A stretch of 64,000 nucleotides of DNA from Rhodococcus xishaensis (GTDB lineage Bacteria; Actinomycetota; Actinomycetes; Mycobacteriales; Mycobacteriaceae). A model generated the notes under the pieces. The model was not told the DNA's origin, searched no databases, and was given only the letters and a program-made list of their open reading frames with translations. Position 1 is the first letter of the stretch. Every line of letters starts with the position of its first letter. A program made the position numbers and the translations under genes. Location of the stretch: the NCBI RefSeq assembly GCF_004011825.1, contig NZ_RKLO01000001.1, positions 829,575-893,574 on the forward strand, read 5' to 3'. Of the stretch, positions 9,001 through 15,940 are shown in pieces.

Positions 9001-11926
9001 GTTGTTCCAGGTGCTCGTCGAATACCGCGCCGACATGTCCGAGTACCTGCGCCTGCCCGGGTTGGAGGTCGAACCGATCAGCCACGACCTCGGCGTTTCG
9101 AAGTTCGATCTGCAGTTGAGCGTGTCGGAGTCCTTCACACCAGACGGTGAACCCGCTGGGATGCGTTTCGATCTCACTTACGCGACAGATCTGTGGGACC
9201 AGGCGACGGTCGAAGGTTTTGCCGACCGGCTACGCCGGATTCTCGACGCTGCTGTAGCCGACCCACGATGTCCGGTCGGCGACATCGGACTGCTCACCCC
9301 CTCCGAACTGTTGGCGCTCGACACCGAGAGTGCAGTCGGGGAGGACGCATCGGGCGCGACCCTCGCGACCTTGTTCCGCCGTGCAGTCGCCGAGTGCCCC
9401 GATTCGGTGGCGGTCGTGGACGGGCAGACCCGGGTGACGTACGCACAACTCGACAGCGACGCGAGACGGCTCGCGTCGCTGTTGGCCGGCCGCGGTGTTG
9501 GCGCCGAATCCATTGTCGCTCTCGCCTTGCCGCGATCCGTCGACATGATCGTTGCGATCGTGGCAACCACTCTCGTCGGCGCGGCCTATCTGCCGATCGA
9601 TCTCGGCTCGCCGACTGAGCGCATTGCGTTCGTGCTCGACGAGGCCGCGCCCGCCTGTGTGCTGACAACCACCGCTGCACGGGGGATGATCCGCACGATT
9701 TCGTCGCCGCTACTCGCGCTCGACGACCCGGAGTTCCGTGTCGAGCTCGCCATGCAGTCCGAGGCGTCGACCGCGGCCGACTTCCTCGTGGCACCGCGGC
9801 CGGACAGCGCGGCCTATGTCATCTACACGTCCGGCTCCACTGGCAGACCCAAGGGGGTGCTGGTGTCGCACCGCAGCGCGGTAGCGCTGCTGGCGAACGC
9901 GCACGCCGAGTTCGATCTCCGGCCCTCCGACACCTGGACCTTGTTCCACTCGTTCGCGTTCGACGTGTCGGTGTGGGAGGTGTGGGGCCCGTTGTCCACC
10001 GGTGCCTCCACGGTGATAGTGGATCCGATGGTCGCTCGGTCGCCCGATCATTTCGTCGATCTGTTGCGCCGCGAGTCGGTGACCGTGCTCAACCAGACTC
10101 CTGCGTCGTTCTACCAGCTGGTCGACCACGCGACGAGCGAGGATCTTCCACTGAGATACGTGTTCGTCGGTGGTGAGGAACTCGCTCTCGAACGGGTCGA
10201 GGACTGGTATTCGCGCAGACCACCGGACGCGGACCAGGTGGTCGAGATGTACGGGGTCACCGAGGCCACCGTGATCGACACCGACTTCGTCCTCGACCGT
10301 GCGATGCTCTCGCAAACGTCGGCGTCCGTGATCGGCGCACCTCTACCCGGCGTCCGGGTCGATGTTCTGGATCCGCGCCTGCACCCCGTGCCGGCCGGGG
10401 TGGTCGGCGAGATCTACGTGTCCGGTGACGAGGTCGCACGTGGGTACGTCGGCCGTCCGGGGCTGACGGCGTCGCGCTTCATCGCGGCACCGGGAGGTGC
10501 CGGCCGACGCATGTACCGCACGGGGGATCTCGGACGTCGCGCTACCGATGGCCGACTCGAATTCCTGGGCCGCAGCGACTTCCAGGTTCAGGTGCATGGC
10601 TTCCGCGTCGAGCTCGGGGAGATCGAATCTGCGCTGATGCGGTGCGGCGGGGTTGCGCAAGCCGTCGTCACGTCTCGTCGTTTCGAGCTCGGCGCGGACG
10701 ACCGGTTGATTGGGTACGTCGTCCCTGAAGTCGGATGCGCGCTCGATCCCCTCCGGACTCGCGACGAGGTCGACCTGATGCTGCCGCCGTACATGGTGCC
10801 CGCTGCTGTCGTGGTGCTCGACCAGCTGCCGGTCACCGCGAACGGAAAGATCGATCGTCGGGCGCTTCCCGAGCCAGACTTCGCGGCGTTCGCGGGACAT
10901 GGGCGGAGCCCGGCCGGACCGATGGAGGAGCACCTCGCCGAGTTGTTCGCCGCAGTCCTCGACGTGCCCGCGGTCGCAGCCGACGATTCGTTCTTCGCGC
11001 TGGGCGGAGACTCGATCACGGTCATCCAGCTCGTCTCCCGAGCCCGCGAGGCAGGAATCGTGCTCGAACCGCAGGACGTGTTCGACCATCCGACCATCGA
11101 GCGGCTCGCCATGGTCGTGCGTCTCGGTGACAGTACTGGGCAGCCGGACAGCGAGTTGGTGTGCATGCGCTCCGGAAACGGCGTGCCGCCGCTGATCTGT
11201 GTGCACCCGGCGATCGGACTGACGGGATGTTACGCAGGGCTGATCCCGTACGTCCCCGACGGCAGAGCGGTGTACGGGATCCAGTCACCGGGAATGACCA
11301 ATGGAGTAGAGGCTGCCTCCACGTTGACTGATCTCGCTCGGCGGTACGTCGACCTGATCAGACGGGTGCAACCTCACGGGCCGTACCACCTGCTCGGATA
11401 TTCGGTCGGCGGAGCAATCGCCCACGCAATGGCCGTGCGTCTGAGGAACTTCGGCGAGGAGGTCGGCACGCTGATAATGCTCGACACCCAGACGACCGAG
11501 TCGATTCCGGATGCGGGCGCGCCCTACACTCCGAGCCTGGGGACGCTCTTCGCCGAGTTCGCCGGCGTCGACCGATTCGAGGGCGGCGGCGATCTGACGC
11601 CGGAGCGTGCGGCTCAGTTGCTGCGCGACGCCGGCGGCCCCTACGCAACCATGACGGCCGCTGAAGTGCGGCGCCTGTACGACGACTACGTCCATACGGT
11701 CCACCTCGGTCAGGAGTATCGGCCGGAGATGTTCGACGGCGACCTCGTGTACTTCGCGGCTGTGGACAATACGCGGACGTCGGACCGAACACCTTGGGAC
11801 CCATACGTTTCCGGTGGGGTTCGGGTCCATCCGGTGGACCAGACACACAACCGGCTGACGACGCCGGACGCGCTCGAGGTGATCGGCCCGATCGTCGGCC
11901 GATACCTGGATGGACGTGTCGGATGA
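29..11926 (+). CDS. Non-ribosomal peptide synthetase, three modules: C-A-T-E / C-A-T / C-A-T-TE
   Basis: This 3965-residue assembly-line enzyme makes a short peptide and releases it with its own thioesterase. Domains in order: C1 about 34-470 (HHVALDG at 166-172), A1 490-1000 (YTSGSTG at 645, A10 Lys988), T1 (phosphopantetheine Ser1043), E 1105-1540 (HHLVVDG at 1228), C2 1590-2020 (HHILLDG at 1720), A2 2037-2545 (YTSGSTG at 2196), T2 (Ser2592), C3 2648-3085 (HHITADG at 2775), A3 3112-3615 (YTSGSTG at 3266), T3 (Ser3662), TE 3720-3965 (GYSVGG, Ser3792). All catalytic motifs look intact. The E domain predicts a D residue from module 1. Starting with a condensation domain, it either takes an acyl starter or a chain from another synthetase. 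The ATG at 29 has an AGGAAA at 11-16, but the frame stays open to the window edge, so an earlier start is possible. The peptide product is not identifiable from sequence alone. Confidence 0.95.
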   Translation: MELPFRVDAASGITDAGDSLPELNDPTAGYSRPIPLTPAQMGQWFAQQLDPSVPMLVAQYVDIRETEARLDVRQLSRATSQAAREFGAGLVRLVLVDSQPHQIIDPRIVTDTRVVDLRDEPDPESAAREWMRCDVAASLDLVRDRLGVSVLLRIADDRYFWYSRVHHVALDGVGAASMLYRAADLYNAAVEGREPGPNPASDLDTVYAAEAAYTGSKRWQSDRDYWLEQMSGMPERCSLAERSASARALGREVGEPLAPETAVALEDAQERHGASVAALVASAIAAYTARHTGAEDIVLSLPVSTRTTAVLRRSGGTLANVVPLRVSIGGGTTVSDLVADVMGALSGALRHQRYRHEELRRDRGDRGAGRGFAGPLLNLMMFPTELRLGKTQTSLEVVTSGPIEDLLVNVYRYGPEGPIRLDFKANPQLYDDATLHMHYERFSRLLHGLLTADPGTPVWELPIVDDAALTAQLADWYVPARPVDEASGTLPALVDRWARGTPDRVAVVSNEQRLTYGELTARANRLARHLIALGVGPETSVGVVLDRSADLIVALLATVTAGGGYVPIAAAMPTSRRDYVLADAKVSCVVTAANSAAEMDGHAWPLVVLDDSATGDILESLSSAAVTDAERARPLGGEHLAYTIYTSGSTGRPKGVQVNHRSATVLLESSKAAFGTADGAVWTVFHSFAFDFSVWEIWGALTSGGTLVVVDQDTVRTPDAFVELLRGEHVNVLGQTPAAFFQFADAERAGGRPLTELQRLLVGGDDYDQHRMVPWLERHEGDSSVLVSVYGITETTVFLTGLPIDVALAAAPGNLVGRGLPGVRLYLLDRRLRPVPVGVVGEIYAGGPQVARGYGGRSGLTAERFIADPFAADGTRMYRSGDLARWDRDGRLAFLGRSDFQVQVRGFRVEPGEIESALVACPGVAQAVVVARRAEGEPARLLAYVVPDPGVILDPQSVRKQVAGILAPYMIPAAVMVLDRLPLTVNGKVDRKALPEPDFGTSAGSGRPPAGPLEETIAGLFTQVLGAGSVSAEDSFFTLGGDSIMAIQLVSRAREAGLSFTPHDVFERLSVAGLAAVAATVDESGTAVEELPGGGIGRVTTTPIVRWLVGRGGPWSRLSQSVCVTVPAGLAQRDLHSALQAVLDRHDMLRARFDSETAEFDVPPPGSSMASDLVRRIAVTGQTDLAAVLTAARDEAAGRLDPESGRMVQAVWCDGGTDRPGRLLLVIHHLVVDGVSWRILLPDLASAWQQLRGGDTTRLPAVGTSMRTWAHALTEWARADTPEHTAEIRYWREILEQPDPPLGPRTLDPALDAARTVASVSVDLPPSVTAAMSTMVPESVHGSIDDAIVTGLAMGLTQWRRRRGTAATSFPVMLEGHGREEQVVPGADLSRTVGWFTATHPVRLDLSGVDLDAAFGGEPAAEEALKIVKEQLREVSDHGIGYGALRYLRDTGSGGPLDDLPQPQVSINYLGRMAVAQGGAGDWLPVDELGDLGSSVDPEMPVDAVLDINLITVDTPSGPMVRANFAYPTGILDAADVRELTDLWQSACHALATAAAKPGAGGLTPSDIPLVRLDQKAIERLEGTCPGLVEVWPLSPLQAGLLFQNELAGDGDDPYVVQLTMDLRGHVDAERMRRTLQELLDRHEILRVAFTTGPDGDPLQLVPHRAELPWAVADLRDQAEADRVLAEDRTRCFEMGTAPLFRALLTRIGDDQYRLVLTYHHILLDGWSVPLLVRELLELYASEDFRTVPVSASFANYLAWLGTIDRETSTRHWVDALAGIDEPTLLGPPGRGRLLPTVPRADRLLLTETETARLDTVARERGVTLSTIVRAAWAIVLGAWTRRDDVVFGAIVSGRPPQIDGIEDMVGLFINTIPVRVALRPAETLGELLDRVHAAQAALLDHEHLGLADIESATRATGLFDTITVFESYPIDRGGLTPDTDIAGLQVADIAVHDATHYPFALAAMVDGGLQIRIDYAPALFDAQEVDAVADRLERVLHAIAADTDRTLAELVLLPDADYRRLAPVRGKPGRRHRTLPGILEDAARIDPDAVALSCEAGSIRTLTYRELDERSNRMARQLIDEGVGPEGVVALGLTRSIEFVEAVAAVAKTGAAFVPVDPTYPLERIDHMLRDSGARVGLTVQRWREQLSGSASGVSWHAVDLDSYRAESSRYPARPITDADRRAPVRIDNPVYLIYTSGSTGVPKGVVVTHGGLANLAAAERELLAVTSDAVVSQLASPSFDASMFEMIMAFGSGAHLVIVPPDVYGGEDLARVLADQGVTHAFLTPSLLGSLRSEGLDGLRSVVVAGEACPPELVGRWGRGRRLVNGYGPTESTVMSSISSPLAPDDVVTIGGPAPGFIQVVLDARLQPVPVGMPGELYLGGPALARGYHRRPGLTAARFVANPFVASTEHATDADERTIPGNRLYRTGDIVRWRDDLTLEYLGRNDYQVKVRGFRIELGEIDAALSDHPSVEFAVTVGRTAPSGETVLVSYVRGDDPAVDPGELLRHLAGRLPSYMVPALIVPIREVPLMPSGKLDRNALPAPDFPSLADVNGIAVFTPVEEIVAEHLRAVLGIDRIGPDDSFFDLGGNSLMATRVTRRLDAALDTDLDVRAIFEAPTVRTLAARIRLGTGDVHRPVLRPYDWPEVLPVSSAQLRMWSINQLDTASPAYNIVMAVRLRGDLDERALVASVGDVVVRHSTLRTMYPVVGGSPTQLIVDAEDIPRTELVTLPDADLPGHLEQFASAGFDVSREVPLRAQLVRFSGTDHVLVVVAHHITADGFSMTTLARDVVRAYECRRQGRAPQWAPPAVQYVDFTLWKRDLLGDPDDPDSMYSRQLEYWRANLDGIPEIVPLPTDHPRPARQSFRGAIVGFDVDARTHAQLVGLARRANSTMFMVAHAALAILVARLSSSGDIVIGTPVSGRGEAGLDDVVGMFVGTLVLRTPIDPASGFEELLSTVREVDLAAFSRTDLPFERLVDELAPTRSTSHAPLFQVLVEYRADMSEYLRLPGLEVEPISHDLGVSKFDLQLSVSESFTPDGEPAGMRFDLTYATDLWDQATVEGFADRLRRILDAAVADPRCPVGDIGLLTPSELLALDTESAVGEDASGATLATLFRRAVAECPDSVAVVDGQTRVTYAQLDSDARRLASLLAGRGVGAESIVALALPRSVDMIVAIVATTLVGAAYLPIDLGSPTERIAFVLDEAAPACVLTTTAARGMIRTISSPLLALDDPEFRVELAMQSEASTAADFLVAPRPDSAAYVIYTSGSTGRPKGVLVSHRSAVALLANAHAEFDLRPSDTWTLFHSFAFDVSVWEVWGPLSTGASTVIVDPMVARSPDHFVDLLRRESVTVLNQTPASFYQLVDHATSEDLPLRYVFVGGEELALERVEDWYSRRPPDADQVVEMYGVTEATVIDTDFVLDRAMLSQTSASVIGAPLPGVRVDVLDPRLHPVPAGVVGEIYVSGDEVARGYVGRPGLTASRFIAAPGGAGRRMYRTGDLGRRATDGRLEFLGRSDFQVQVHGFRVELGEIESALMRCGGVAQAVVTSRRFELGADDRLIGYVVPEVGCALDPLRTRDEVDLMLPPYMVPAAVVVLDQLPVTANGKIDRRALPEPDFAAFAGHGRSPAGPMEEHLAELFAAVLDVPAVAADDSFFALGGDSITVIQLVSRAREAGIVLEPQDVFDHPTIERLAMVVRLGDSTGQPDSELVCMRSGNGVPPLICVHPAIGLTGCYAGLIPYVPDGRAVYGIQSPGMTNGVEAASTLTDLARRYVDLIRRVQPHGPYHLLGYSVGGAIAHAMAVRLRNFGEEVGTLIMLDTQTTESIPDAGAPYTPSLGTLFAEFAGVDRFEGGGDLTPERAAQLLRDAGGPYATMTAAEVRRLYDDYVHTVHLGQEYRPEMFDGDLVYFAAVDNTRTSDRTPWDPYVSGGVRVHPVDQTHNRLTTPDALEVIGPIVGRYLDGRVG

Positions 11927-11941
11927 GCCGAAGGGGTTCTT

Positions 11942-12310
11942 ATGGCCATTTCGTTGAACCACACCATCGTTCTCGCGCGAGACAAGCAGGTGTCCGCGTC
12001 TTTCCTCACGACACTGTTCGACCTGCCCGACGCCGTTCCTGTCGGTCCGTTCCTTGCAGTCCGACTCCACAACGACGTGACGCTGGACTTCGCCGATCCA
12101 CCGGTCGAGGTGCTGCCGCAGCACTACGCCTTCCAGGTGACCGAGGAGGAATTCGACGCGATCTACGGGCGCATTCTCGAGCGGGGGTTGGAGCACTGGG
12201 CGGATCCTCACAACACCCGACCGGGCGAGATCAACAGGAACAATGGCGGTCGTGGGGTCTATTTTCGTGATCCGGCCGGCCACAACCTCGAGATCCTCAC
12301 TCGCCCGTAG
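11942..12310 (+). CDS. VOC-superfamily (glyoxalase/dioxygenase-like) protein
   Basis: This 122-residue protein has the vicinal-oxygen-chelate fold pattern: an opening LNHTIV strand, a central HYAFQV strand and a closing DPAGHNLEILTR segment. The last segment supplies the usual C-terminal Glu metal ligand, and His7 and the central His are likely further ligands. Such single-domain proteins include metallo-isomerases, dioxygenases and antibiotic-binding resistance proteins, so the reaction cannot be named. It starts 15 bp after the synthetase stop with an AAGGGG ribosome-binding site. Co-transcription with the synthetase is therefore likely, and a role in tailoring or self-protection for its product is possible but inferred only from position. 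Confidence 0.85.
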   Translation: MAISLNHTIVLARDKQVSASFLTTLFDLPDAVPVGPFLAVRLHNDVTLDFADPPVEVLPQHYAFQVTEEEFDAIYGRILERGLEHWADPHNTRPGEINRNNGGRGVYFRDPAGHNLEILTRP

Positions 12311-12393
12311 GGGTCTGGGGCTTCGCGGCGCGGGCGTCGGTCAGGCAGGCAGGCCCCCGGCTCCTTCGCCTCGCGACAAGCGGTGACCGGAAT

Positions 12394-13140
12394 ATGGATC
12401 GCCGGCGATGCGAGTTCCGTGTCTACGGGGAGCTGAACGACTTCCTGCAGCCTCGGCTGCGGCGACGGAGCATCCTGCACGAGTTCGACGGTTCACCGTC
12501 GGTCAAGGATCGGATCGAATCGCTCGGCGTTCCCCATACCGAGGTCGATCTGATCATCGTCGACGGTGAACCAGTCGGGTTCGACCGTCGACTCTCGGGT
12601 GGAGAACGAGTCGCGGTCTACCCCACCTTCCGCTCGCTGGAGCTGGGGGACATCGCCCCGCTGCGTCCACCGTTGCCGGATCCGCGGTTCGTGCTGGACG
12701 TTCATCTCGGCCGGCTCGCCCGCTATCTGCGGCTGCTGGGCTTCGACAGTGCCTATACCAACGACTGTTCCGACGACGAGCTTCTCGCGTTGTCGCGCGA
12801 CGAGGATCGAACTCTTCTCACGCGCGACGTCGGCCTGCTCGAACGCGCGGCGCTCGTCCATGGCGCCTTCCTGCACGAGACCGACCCACGGCTCCAACTA
12901 CGCGAGGTCCTCGACCGGTTCCGGCTGCTGGGGCGCATCGCACCGCTCACCCGATGTGCGCGCTGCAACGGGATCATTGGTCCCGCGACGCCCGTGCTGG
13001 CACGCGCCCGCGTACCGAGCAGTGTTCTACGCGAGCACCGGCTGTTCAGTCGTTGCAATGACTGCGGGCAGGTGTATTGGCCGGGTGGACACCTGAAGCG
13101 CCTCCGGGCGCGCCTGGCCGAGATCGGCATCTGGTTCTGA
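12394..13140 (+). CDS. Mut7-C RNase-domain protein with N-terminal ubiquitin-like domain
   Basis: This 248-residue protein matches the bacterial Mut7-C (DUF82) architecture. An N-terminal ubiquitin-like region (about 8-85) is followed by a PIN-fold nuclease-like domain (about 97-165) with acidic residues such as Asp102 and Asp145 in LDVHLGRLARYLR and LLTRDVGLL. A C-terminal zinc ribbon uses two CxxC pairs (Cys188/191 and Cys221/224). The family is predicted to cleave or process RNA; the substrate is unknown. The gene is convergent with the lipase gene. The sequence around its second CxxC pair is partly duplicated just past its stop codon, described separately. Confidence 0.85.
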   Translation: MDRRRCEFRVYGELNDFLQPRLRRRSILHEFDGSPSVKDRIESLGVPHTEVDLIIVDGEPVGFDRRLSGGERVAVYPTFRSLELGDIAPLRPPLPDPRFVLDVHLGRLARYLRLLGFDSAYTNDCSDDELLALSRDEDRTLLTRDVGLLERAALVHGAFLHETDPRLQLREVLDRFRLLGRIAPLTRCARCNGIIGPATPVLARARVPSSVLREHRLFSRCNDCGQVYWPGGHLKRLRARLAEIGIWF

Positions 13141-13207
13141 TCTCGCTCGTTCAGCCGTTGCTATGACTGTGGGGACGGCAGGCAGGTGTATTCGCCGGGT
13201 GGACAGT
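13045..13207. repeat. Imperfect direct repeat spanning the 3' ends of two convergent genes
   Basis: About 54 bp at 13045-13097 (encoding the last zinc-ribbon CxxC of the Mut7-C protein) recur at 13150-13207 beyond its stop. Both copies share the core CAGGTGTATT-GCCGGGTGGACA with one mismatch. The second copy carries an extra 9 bp (GACGGCAGG, about 13174-13182). Read on the other strand, the second copy encodes the last residues of the lipase (CPPGEYTCLPSP). I counted roughly five mismatches outside the insertion. Confidence 0.8.
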
Positions 13208-14315
13208 CGAAAAGGCCACGCACGAAGGCTGCGGCATCCGGTAGCGCGGCGAGCTGCGTCTCGAGATGGCCGCCCGGATACCTCCAGAACGTGACCGGTT
13301 GCCGGTTGATTGCCAGGTCCGCTGCCAGTATCAGGGCCAGTGGTGCCGGCACCATAAAGTCCGTCATGCCGTGGCCGAGGAACACGGGGCGGTCGTATCC
13401 GCTCACAGGTACCGCGAGCATGTCGTCGAGCGCTGCCAGCATGGCCGGATCGTCGACCTCGCGGACCACGAGGTCACCGATCGAGACGTCCTCCAGCTGA
13501 GGGGCCAAGTCGACGTAGCATTCGGACTCGGCGGCATCCACGGCTTCGCGGCCGACGTCGGATAGGTAGCCGTTGATATCGAGATCCGGGCGCGCCGCTC
13601 GTAGTCCGGCGAGGATGAAGGAAATGAAGACCGTGGTGCCGGTGAACGGGAGCTGCGGGAACTCCGGTCCCACCAACGGGGCGAGGACCTCGAGATTCGC
13701 CGGAGTACCGGTGGCGACGGCGCCTCGGAAGTCCAGTTCCGGTGCGTACGTCGTCGCGCGCGCCGCAGTCACCATCGCGGCATGCCCGCCCTGTGACTGG
13801 CCGAGCGCCACCCAGCTTGGCGACAGACTCGGCTCGACGGCGCGACCCGCGCGCACCATGTCCGTCACGCTGTGTGCGGCAGACTTGCCGTCGAGATAAG
13901 GATGTACTCCCGGGGTTCCCAGCCCGACGTAGTCGGTCGCGACGACCGCGTATCCCTCCGACAACCAATGAGCGAGGTAGGAGCGGCCGTACTGTCCGCT
14001 GATGGTGGGGGCGCAGTGGTCGGCGATCCCCAATGTGCCGTGTGCCCACGAAACCACCGGCCAACCATCAGGTGGGGGCGTTCCGGAAGGCATGAACACT
14101 GCGCCGCTGCTCAGAGCAGGCTGGTCGAGCGGGCCGGTGGTCCAGTAGGTCACCTTGGTGGCGCTGGCGGCGCCGGGTATCCACATCGAGCGGTCCAGTT
14201 CGACCGCGTCGACGACGGTGCCGGGTGCCGGATCGGTGGGTGCCGCTGCCGCGGGGATCGCGGCCAGGGTCAACCCGATTGTAAGAACTGATGCGCCGAC
14301 GAGTCGTCCGATCAT
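13161..14315 (-). CDS. Secreted lipase (alpha/beta hydrolase, LIP family; Rv1592c-like)
   Basis: This 384-residue protein is predicted to hydrolyse ester lipids outside the cytoplasm. It begins with a signal peptide (GASVLTIGLTLAAIPAAAA, cleavage after AAA near residue 25). The nucleophile elbow is GQSQG near residue 172. The C-terminal half carries the expected acid and a GHGMTD/GGHLETQ segment that could give the catalytic His. The chosen ATG at 14315 has a GGGGGTGG ribosome-binding site; an upstream in-frame ATG at 14360 would add 15 residues that do not look like a signal peptide. A gene of this type sits in the same neighbourhood in M. tuberculosis (Rv1592c). The final 16 codons overlap the duplicated segment shared with the neighbouring Mut7-C gene. 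Confidence 0.85.
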   Translation of the reverse strand: MIGRLVGASVLTIGLTLAAIPAAAAPTDPAPGTVVDAVELDRSMWIPGAASATKVTYWTTGPLDQPALSSGAVFMPSGTPPPDGWPVVSWAHGTLGIADHCAPTISGQYGRSYLAHWLSEGYAVVATDYVGLGTPGVHPYLDGKSAAHSVTDMVRAGRAVEPSLSPSWVALGQSQGGHAAMVTAARATTYAPELDFRGAVATGTPANLEVLAPLVGPEFPQLPFTGTTVFISFILAGLRAARPDLDINGYLSDVGREAVDAAESECYVDLAPQLEDVSIGDLVVREVDDPAMLAALDDMLAVPVSGYDRPVFLGHGMTDFMVPAPLALILAADLAINRQPVTFWRYPGGHLETQLAALPDAAAFVRGLFDCPPGEYTCLPSPQS

Positions 14316-14626
14316 GGTTCCACCCCCGTTGCCCTGAAGCCCGGTGTCTGTGTTGTTCATTGTGCGTGCAGGTGACCGTCCTCACGGGTATTTGACGGGG
14401 AGGCGTGGCGGGGCCACAGATCGGTGCGCCCTGAAGGCCTGGCCCGCTCCGCGGCCCGCTGTTGCCGCAGCCGGCCGTGGCCGCCTCAGCGGGCGAGGCC
14501 AAGTGCCTTGTGGTGGAGTCGAATCAACGATCATGGTGGAGAAGGCGTCGCTCGCGGAGAAAGTGGCCCGTCATTTGGTGGGAGTACTCTGGATGGCCCG
14601 CCCGAATCTGCCGACGGAGGCCCACG
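14316..14626. other. Divergent intergenic region between lipase and ybdK-type gene
   Basis: This 311-bp stretch separates two divergently transcribed genes and must hold both promoters. Short frames on the + strand (for example from 14533) have no recognisable protein features. I see no clear -35/-10 pair, palindrome or RNA element that I would stand behind. Confidence 0.5.
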
Positions 14627-15856
14627 GTGTCGGAACGCTCGAATTCCCCGACGATCGGTGTAGAGGAAGAGTTCCTCCTCGTCGACCCCAGGACCGGGCG
14701 GCTCCGAATGGAGAACGCTGCCGTCGGCGCGGAGGCGAAACGCATGGGGATCGACCTCCAGCCCGAGTTGGGCGCGTGTCAGGTCGAGACCGCGACGGGG
14801 GTGTGCCGGAGTGGGGACGATCTGCTCCGTGAGTTGATCTCGTTGCGCTCTGGTCTGGCGGAAGCTGCGCGGCGCAGAGAGTGTCGGCCGGTGGCGGTCG
14901 GTGTACCGGTGGCGGGTCCGTCGGTACAGGAGGTCAGCGACGTTCCCCGATACCAGGCCATGGAGCGCCAGTTCGGGATATTGGCTCGCCAACACGGAAT
15001 CTGCGGCTGCCACGTTCACGTCGCCGTGCCCGACCGTGACGCCGCGATCCAGGTCGGCAACCGGTTGCGTCCGTGGCTGCCGTCCCTGCTGGCGCTGACC
15101 GCGAACTCGCCGATTCACTACGGGGCGGACACCGGGTGCGCCAGCTGGAGATCGATCCTGTGGAGGCGGTGGCCGGCCACCGGGCCGCCGCCGGTATTCG
15201 CCGACGCGCACGAGTACGACCGCGTGGTGATGTCGATGATCGACTGCGGTGCGATTCTCGACGAGCGAATGGTCTACTGGGACGTCCGCCCATCCGGACG
15301 GTATCCGACCGTCGAGATCCGGGTCAGCGATGTGCCCGCGACGGCCGACGAGACCGTGATGTTGGCGCAACTGGTGCAGGGGCTCGTGGTCACCGCACTT
15401 CGTGACGCCGTCGAGGGGCGGCCCGCGACCGAGGTACCGGGACCGCAGTTGGAGGCCGCCTACTGGCGGGCCGCCCATGACGGGCTCGAAGGTTTGGGCG
15501 TCGATCCGTTCTCAACGCGGTGCGTTCCAGCCCGCGTCCTGGTCGAGAAGATGATCGAGAGCATCGAGGACGCACTCGAAGAGAACGGCACTCGCACCGC
15601 GGTCGTGGCGGGCCTGAGGAAGCGGATCGCGGAGGGAAGCGGTGCCCGGCGTCAGCGCGAGGCGCTGCGGCGGGCCTGCACCGTCACCGATGTCGTCGTA
15701 GACGCCGCCGAGCGGACCATGCAGGGGTGCTCCGTTGCTCCTCCGATCGGCGGGTCTGCTCCCAGGGTCGGGGAGTTTGCGCCTCCAGTCGGCGAGTCGG
15801 GGGGCGAACCCGTGGGATCGATCGAGATGCCTGCCCCCGCGCCCCCGACGGTTTGA
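14627..15856 (+). CDS. Carboxylate-amine ligase, YbdK-type glutamate-cysteine ligase
   Basis: This 409-residue protein belongs to the type-2 glutamate-cysteine ligase family (YbdK), which joins glutamate and an amine or cysteine using ATP. The N-terminal signature GVEEEFLLVDP (residues about 10-20) contains the Mg-ATP-binding acidic cluster, and the fold continues to about residue 365. The GTG start at 14627 is preceded by CGGAGG at 14615-14620; earlier in-frame starts lack family similarity. The C-terminal tail is Pro/Gly-rich and contains three tandem 7-residue units (APPIGGS, APRVGEF, APPVGES), which the family does not need. True substrate is uncertain: YbdK proteins show weak gamma-glutamylcysteine synthetase activity. 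Confidence 0.8.
   Translation: MSERSNSPTIGVEEEFLLVDPRTGRLRMENAAVGAEAKRMGIDLQPELGACQVETATGVCRSGDDLLRELISLRSGLAEAARRRECRPVAVGVPVAGPSVQEVSDVPRYQAMERQFGILARQHGICGCHVHVAVPDRDAAIQVGNRLRPWLPSLLALTANSPIHYGADTGCASWRSILWRRWPATGPPPVFADAHEYDRVVMSMIDCGAILDERMVYWDVRPSGRYPTVEIRVSDVPATADETVMLAQLVQGLVVTALRDAVEGRPATEVPGPQLEAAYWRAAHDGLEGLGVDPFSTRCVPARVLVEKMIESIEDALEENGTRTAVVAGLRKRIAEGSGARRQREALRRACTVTDVVVDAAERTMQGCSVAPPIGGSAPRVGEFAPPVGESGGEPVGSIEMPAPAPPTV
15737..15799 (+). repeat. Three in-frame 21-bp tandem repeats in the C-terminal tail
   Basis: Units at 15737-15757, 15758-15778 and 15779-15799 encode APPIGGS, APRVGEF and APPVGES. They lie about 60 bp before the stop codon of the YbdK-type ligase gene. The units are diverged but keep the 21-bp period. 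Confidence 0.75.
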
Positions 15857-15940
15857 CCGAGACGTTCGAGGCTAGTCGCAACGGTGCGGGACTTGCCGTA
15901 GCGGGTGGCGCGGTCGCGTCGCTGGAGCTACCCGGTCCGG

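Noticed and set aside
14344-14832. A 162-codon + strand frame before the ybdK-type gene
   Set aside because: It overlaps the true gene in another frame and has no recognisable features.
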